From: Sanghuangporus weigelae
Lineage: Eukaryota > Basidiomycota > Agaricomycetes > Hymenochaetales > Hymenochaetaceae
Reading direction: 5' to 3'
NCBI GenBank assembly: GCA_033182465.1
Contig: CP137318.1
Location: 3,410,001-3,474,000 of the forward strand
DNA length: 64,000 nt
Part shown: positions 59,430 through 64,000 of the stretch, piece after piece
How positions within the stretch are numbered: position 1 is the first letter of the stretch
How the letters are laid out: every line of letters begins with the position of its first letter
Translations under genes and position numbers: made by a program
Notes under the pieces: model-generated
Seen by the model: the letters and a program-made list of their open reading frames with translations, nothing else
Database searches by the model: none
Told to the model about the DNA's origin: nothing

Positions 59430-60102
59430 TCAAATGCTTTCCGAACACTTGGAAATCAATGAAATTTCTAGCGATATGGCTGAGAGGAAGATGCTGTCTT
59501 CAAAGACCCATGGCCAATACCCTGAGCGTAGAACGAAATGAGCTCGTCTGATACCCAAAATGGTCACTAGATTCGAAGTCTTGCGCAGTCGGGAGCTTCG
59601 CAGGTATCTTCGTCGAATGAGGTCCAGAGTCTCAACCGGCGGGGGGAGCACCGACTTCGACCCCGATGCCCACTTCCCGTCTGCCCGAGCCCTTAGGCCT
59701 CTCCGCCGTTACTACACACGAAAGCATGGTGTTTAGATTCGGACAAATTGCTCGTTCGCTCATGCATGAGCACATCCTAATCGTTTCCATAAGAGTTCGC
59801 GAACCGATTACGAGCTCCTCGAGATTCGACGTCTCGGAAAGGAAGGACACGAGGACCCATTCACTCATCCCGCACCAGGGCAAACTGAATCTAAACTTTC
59901 ACTAGTTCTCCCCCTCATCAGCTTGGAAGATGGATGAACGGACAAATGATCTTGCCTGTCTGGCTCTTTTGCTTTGCTCTGTGTTATGGAACCATAGGTA
60001 CTTCCATCGTGTGCCGCAGAAATCCGGAGATCCGACGCGTTCGGCGACTTCACTTACCGGAATACAGAGGAGGGGAATGGCCCTCTCGTTCGGTGGGTCC
60101 AT
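59430..60102 (-). pseudogene. decayed F-box/LRR-like block, copy 1
   Basis: Minus-strand frames read IPLLCIPVSEVAERVGSPDF (about 60050-60090), SNLEELVIGSRTLMETIRMC and AICPNLNTML (about 59740-59850), and VETLDLIRRRYLRSSRLRK (about 59590-59645). The leucine pattern and CPNL motif recall agaric F-box proteins. The frames do not join into one open reading frame. Nearly the same sequence recurs at 63302-63935. Family assignment is weak. Confidence 0.35.
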
Positions 60103-60282
60103 TTCGTCCTCTTACTTTGTGCGGTACGCGAATATTGAAACGGACCACTTGGGCTCATCTCCGCATCCTTTTCTGACTCAATATTAATACCTCCATCAGC
60201 ATCAGACGAGCTAGGTGTCTTCTCCCCCCCAATAAACAACTAACCCATACTCAAATAAATCCATACTCACATCTTGCCTGCC

Positions 60283-61372
60283 ATGGGACGCAAGGTAGCA
60301 ATAAAGGCATCCAAGATGAACTCCATGGCCGACCTCAACGACGACACCGACCCCAGCCACAACATTAGCACCAATACCAACGCCAACACCAACACCAGCT
60401 GCAACAGCGGCACCAACACCAACACCAGCACCAACACCAATACTAACAGCAACGCCGACGCCAACACCAACACCAACCATAGCACTAACACCAGCACCAG
60501 CACCAGCACCAACACCAACACCAGCACCAGCACTGACACCGACACCAGCACTGGCACCGAGGCCGGCACCAACGCAGACACCAACGCCGACGCTAATGCC
60601 GATGCGGACTCCGGCGCCGTCGAGATCCTGCCCTACCTCTTCCTCGGCCCGCGCAGCACAGCGGCGTCCAAGCCGTTCATCCGTGCTCACGGGATAACGC
60701 ATGTGCTGAGTATCGGCGCGTCGCCGCCGGGTCCTGCGCTGCCCGGCCTGGTGTACACGCGCGTACCGATGCTCGACAGCCCGAGTGTAAGGATTGAAAA
60801 TGTTTATCAGCGCGCGAGGGAGGCGATCGAGACTGTTCGGCCTCCTGATGAAGTTTCGAATCGTGTCGACTCTCAATCGTCTCCTTCTTCCCCCGTACTT
60901 GTACAAGCAAAGGAAAAGCAGAAAATCAAGCAGAACCAAAAACAAAAGGAAAAGGAGAAGAAGATCCTGGTGCACTGCTCGACAGCCGTCTCGCGCTCGC
61001 CCAGCATAGTCGCCGCGTACCTGATGTCGGAGCACAACATGTCGCTCAGGGAGAGTCTGGGGCGCATCGTCCGCGCGCGGCCCGCCGTGAACCCGAACCC
61101 GGGGCTGTTCGCGCAGCTGAAGGAGATGGAGGTGAGGATTAGGGGGTATTCTTCGATGGAGGGCGTGGGGAACTTGCCCGGAAGAAAGGAGGAGAGAGTG
61201 AGGCTGTTTGAGGAGTGCGAGCGAGCCCACGACGAGGATGAGGAGGATGAGGAGGAGTGGGGGTTGAAGAAGATTGAAGAGGAAGGTGAGATTGATAGTT
61301 TCTTTCCTGTTACTCGTGCTAATTATTGCGGTCACTCCAGTCGGATCTCCAGCAATCTACTCAGAAGGTTGA
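60283..61372 (+). CDS. dual-specificity protein phosphatase, array copy 3 (full length, Asn/Thr repeat)
   Basis: ATG 60283 (MGRKVAIKASKMNSMADL). A low-complexity Thr/Asn/Ser stretch of about 80 residues (60361-60612) replaces the 8-residue NTNTNADS of copy 1. Then the phosphatase fold: VEILPYLFLGPRSTAAS, YTRVPMLDSPSVRI with the presumed general-acid Asp, and P-loop HCSTAVSRSP (about 60976-61005), fully conserved. The end is uncertain. An intron at 61286-61364 homologous to that of copy 1 gives stop 61370-61372; reading through gives a longer tail to 61476 (..TRILWTVYH). Catalytic residues are intact. Divergence from copy 1 is mostly in the N-terminus and Lys-rich insertion. Confidence 0.8.
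60361..60612 (+). repeat. ACC/AAC-rich minisatellite coding an Asn/Thr/Ser tract
   Basis: Reiterated AACACC/AGCACC hexamers, later GACACC and GACGCC. They code alternating Thr with Asn, Ser or Asp in DSP copy 3. Copy 1 has only about three such units. Confidence 0.9.
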
Positions 61373-61384
61373 ATGAGATCACAG

Positions 61385-62578
61385 ACGGACGATTTTATAT
61401 TCCTTTGGACTTTGTTATCGACACAGTCATACTAGTCAAGGCAAGGACCAGAATACTCTGGACAGTATACCACTAGAACGTGTGCATGAATGAATCTATC
61501 TAGCTTCTCGATGTCTTCATACTTCTGGTAACCTCGTTTAGAGGCTCATCATGAACACAGAGGTCATTGACCATTTGTGGACTCTCACTGGCGGATTGAA
61601 ACGCTCGAACTAAATGCCTCGATACTTTGTTAATCATCCCAGAGCCACATCTTGGACGGCACCAATTAGCCTACTCAAGGAAACCTGACACCTTAAAGAA
61701 CCCACTGGTTCGAAGAAAAGCACTGGAATGCTTTCTGTTGCGCCGAGATCGACAGAACTAGCGAGAGCAACGAAAGGTCTCTCCGTCCAAAGAGATTGGA
61801 AGGAAGTAACTCTGTTCCGATAGTTGACGTAGAGACTTCAACTGTTTCTCGCATTCGCCAGGCTGTCGTGAAAACTAGGAACGTCGGGATCACTTGCTCG
61901 AGATATTCATGTTGGCTTCTGATCGTCTTGAGTTGCAAATCAATCATCGTCGTCCTTCAGCTTGATATTGTGCTTCGAATCATTTGTAGTTTATATCCAC
62001 ATCTTTGTCCTGAAATACATACTTTCGACACGGACACAATATCGTTATACTCCAGTTGACCAATTCGAGCCAGAAATCACAGAAGCCGTGATTCCGGATG
62101 ATTATGCAGACCAGAGCGAGATATGTATCACCAAATTGTGACGGGCATTGAGCAGTGACGAAGTTTCGACCATGCACGATGAAAAGCATACATCATCATC
62201 ATCATCATCGTCATCATCATCATCCTGAGCAGCTGATAGAATTTCTTTCGTGGGGTACCTAGATTTAGCAGGGAGTTCCGATGCGAATTGATATTTATGA
62301 CTTTCTGCACTATGGTTAAGAATGCGTGCAAGCTCACGACTTACAGGTACAGTGATATTGATAATCGCTAACAAATATATCACATTGAAATTTGAAGCAG
62401 AAATTATATCAAATTATGTAATATTGCTCTATACCCTACGTACTACAACATGCGCTACTGTGACTCAATCCCGGTCGGTCCATCAGCATCAGCATGAAAC
62501 GACTAACATTCTTCTCTCGTTCAGTGATCAATCCATTCGTACTCAAGTAGATCCGTACTCGTATCATAGGTGCTTACA
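61385..62578. other. spacer and DSP promoter of repeat unit 2
   Basis: Homologous to 57565-58830. It contains a CAT microsatellite (62191-62223) and the conserved AGCAGGGAGTTCCGATGCG segment shared with unit 1. No gene is supported. Confidence 0.55.
62191..62223 (+). repeat. (CAT)n microsatellite
   Basis: Eleven triplets with one CGT interruption. Unit 1 has non-repetitive sequence at the matching place. Confidence 0.9.
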
Positions 62579-62782
62579 GTGGGACGCAAGGCCGCAGCGA
62601 AAGCCACTAAGAAGAACGCCACCACCTCCATCCTCAGCAACGACGACAACACCAACTCCAGCGTCGACATGGACTCCGCCGCCGTCGAGGTCCTACCCTA
62701 CCTCTTCCTCGACCCGCGCAGCATAGCGGCATCTCAAACCTGGATACGTGGAGTGAGTATAAGTAGCGATCACAGACTTTAA
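62579..62782 (+). pseudogene. dual-specificity phosphatase, array copy 4 (5' fragment, start codon lost)
   Basis: GRKAAAKATKKNATTSIL through VEVLPYLFLDPRSIAAS matches the start of the other copies, but the initiating ATG is GTG (62579-62581). Similarity ends at the same residue as in copy 2. No catalytic region. Not expected to make a protein. Confidence 0.82.
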
Positions 62783-63301
62783 CACCGTGGATAACTTCCG
62801 GGAGACCCCAAAATCGCGTGGAATAAACCGCGTTGGTATGCTGAAGCTTGCTTAGGAAGCAAGAAGTCGGTATAATGGCCGGATGAAAAGTATCTGTATT
62901 TTTCGTCGACTATGGCCCCATGTCATAATTTGAGCTCTTTCATTGCAGTTTCATCTGGTCATGGAACATCATGAAATCAAAATTCCGATAGGTTGCGAAA
63001 CGGATCCGATCAATTCAGTTTGTCCGTGAAGATCACGTGGTTTATAGCATTAGCGAACATGTATCACACAGAAGACAGACTCATTCCCTTTTTATCTCAT
63101 CAGCAAGGGCCTATATCAACCGATCAGATGCTAAGGTATCATCATATATCTCAACTCTTCGATCTGGTCTAACCGTTGGTCATTAGAGCACTGAACTCAT
63201 AAACTCTCGCGTTTCAATGTTAAACCCAGTACAAATCGTCAATACTTGAGTTCAAAATTTTAATGCTTTCCGAACCGAACACTTGGAGATCAATGAAATT
63301 T

Positions 63302-63935
63302 CTAGCGGGTTGCTGAGAGGAAGATGCTGTCTTCAAAGACCCATGACCAATACCCTGAGCGTAGAACGAAATGAGCTCGTCTGATACCCAAAATGGTCAT
63401 TAGATTCGAAGTCTTGCGCAGTCGGGAGCTTCGCAGGTATCTTCGTCGAATGAGGTCCAGAGTCTCAACCGGCGGGGGGAGCACAGAGCACCGACTTCGA
63501 CCCCGATGCCCACTTCCCGTCTGCCCGAGCCCTTAGGCCTCTCCGCCGTTGCTACACACGAAAGCATGGTGTTTAGATTCGGACAAATTGCTCGTTCGCT
63601 CATGCATGAGCACATCCTAATCGTTTCCATAAAAGTTCGCGAACCGATTACGAGCTCCTCGAGATTCGACGTCTCGGAAAGGAAGGACACGAGGACCCAT
63701 TCACTCATCAGGGCAAACTGAATCTGAACTTTCACTAGTTCTCCCCCTCATCAGCTTGGAAGATGGATGAACGGACAAATGATCTTGCCTGTCTGGCTCT
63801 TTTGCTTTGCTCTATGTTATGGAACCATAGGTACTTCCATCGTGTGCCGCAGAAATCCGGAGATCCGACGCGTTCGGCGACTTCACTTACCGGAATACAG
63901 AGGAGGGGAATGGCCCTCTCGTTCGATGGGTCCAT
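63302..63935 (-). pseudogene. decayed F-box/LRR-like block, copy 2
   Basis: Nearly identical to 59430-60102, with the same broken minus-strand frames (VETLDLIRRRYLRSSRLRK, SNLEELVIGSRTFMETIRMC, IPLLCIPVSEVAERVGS). A few substitutions and small length differences are visible, e.g. six extra bases near 63484. Confidence 0.35.
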
Positions 63936-64000
63936 TTCGTCCTCTTACTTTGTGCGGTACGCGAATATTGAAACGGACCACTTGGGCTCATCTCCGCATC

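Larger units (their letters stand above)
56330..60250 (+). repeat. tandem repeat unit 1 (DSP full - spacer - DSP fragment - F-box-like block)
   Basis: Direct duplication of about 3.6-3.7 kb. Equivalent points: DSP start 56726 matches 60283, DSP fragment start 58831 matches 62579, F-box-like block 59640 matches about 63474. Boundaries were judged by eye. Confidence 0.75.
60251..64000 (+). repeat. tandem repeat unit 2, cut by the right edge
   Basis: Second unit with the same order as unit 1. The window ends at a point matching about 60166 in unit 1, about 117 bp before the next DSP start. Confidence 0.75.

Noticed and set aside
60211-61335. 374-codon minus-strand frame opposite DSP copy 3
   Set aside because: Its Val/Gly/Ala repeat is the complement of the ACC/AAC minisatellite, and the rest mirrors the conserved phosphatase exons.
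62191-62223. Repeats as a CRISPR-like or regulatory array
   Set aside because: A simple CAT microsatellite without spacers, absent from the matching place in unit 1.
59260-63036. CACGTG sites at about 59263 and 63035 as promoter elements
   Set aside because: They lie inside the duplicated decayed block, not before an intact gene.

Overview
The window is nuclear DNA of a filamentous fungus, most likely a basidiomycete (Agaricomycetes). Genes are dense and split by many short introns (mostly 50-60 nt). Untranslated leaders are CT-rich. Gene content is typically fungal: UGO1, tricalbin, a Jlp1-type sulfonate dioxygenase, a Cys3/MetR-type bZIP factor and a SUV39-type H3K9 methyltransferase. No CRISPR array, complete transposon or viral element was recognised.

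Layout. 1-3464 (+): 3' part of a large adaptin subunit. 3688-11642: a head-to-head pair of paralogous membrane-anchored amidohydrolases around a 1-kb intergenic region. 11967-15153: PRP19 (-) and SGT2 (+) share a short promoter. 15340-20973 (+): a tricalbin. 21739-24508 (+): a membrane-anchored aspartic protease. 25169-25940 (+): ATP5 (OSCP). 26743-33571 (-): an H3K9 methyltransferase with a very long disordered N-terminus, divergent from UGO1 (33801-35443, +). 35854-37489 (-): a Nudix hydrolase with a C-terminal membrane anchor. 37655-37732 (-): tRNA-Gln(CUG). 37891-40248 (+): NPL4. 40839-42410 (+) and 42754-44175 (-): a sulfur-type bZIP regulator and a TauD/Jlp1 sulfonate dioxygenase, convergent neighbours that could form a small sulfur-acquisition pair. 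45352-46912 (+): L-threonine aldolase. 47144-47781 (+): YAE1. 48170-49844 (-): an unrecognised coiled-coil protein. 51851-54838 (-): a BTB/POZ protein. 55122-56318 (+): a cullin protein with only the N-terminal repeats. 56.3-64.0 kb: a tandem array of dual-specificity phosphatase (DSP) genes, alternating full-length and truncated copies, running off the right edge.

Two themes stand out. First, several genes place a signature motif on a very small exon: a 7-nt exon with the SDHP metal-site Asp in both amidohydrolases, a 15-nt exon in the SET domain, a 15-nt exon in threonine aldolase and an ATG-only first exon in NPL4. Gene finders would be likely to miss these. Second, the DSP array is young and mosaic: its copies differ in completeness, one carries an expanded Asn/Thr repeat, and a linked F-box-like block is more alike between units than the DSP parts are. 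All exon joins were made by eye from GT..AG sites, reading frame and family motifs.
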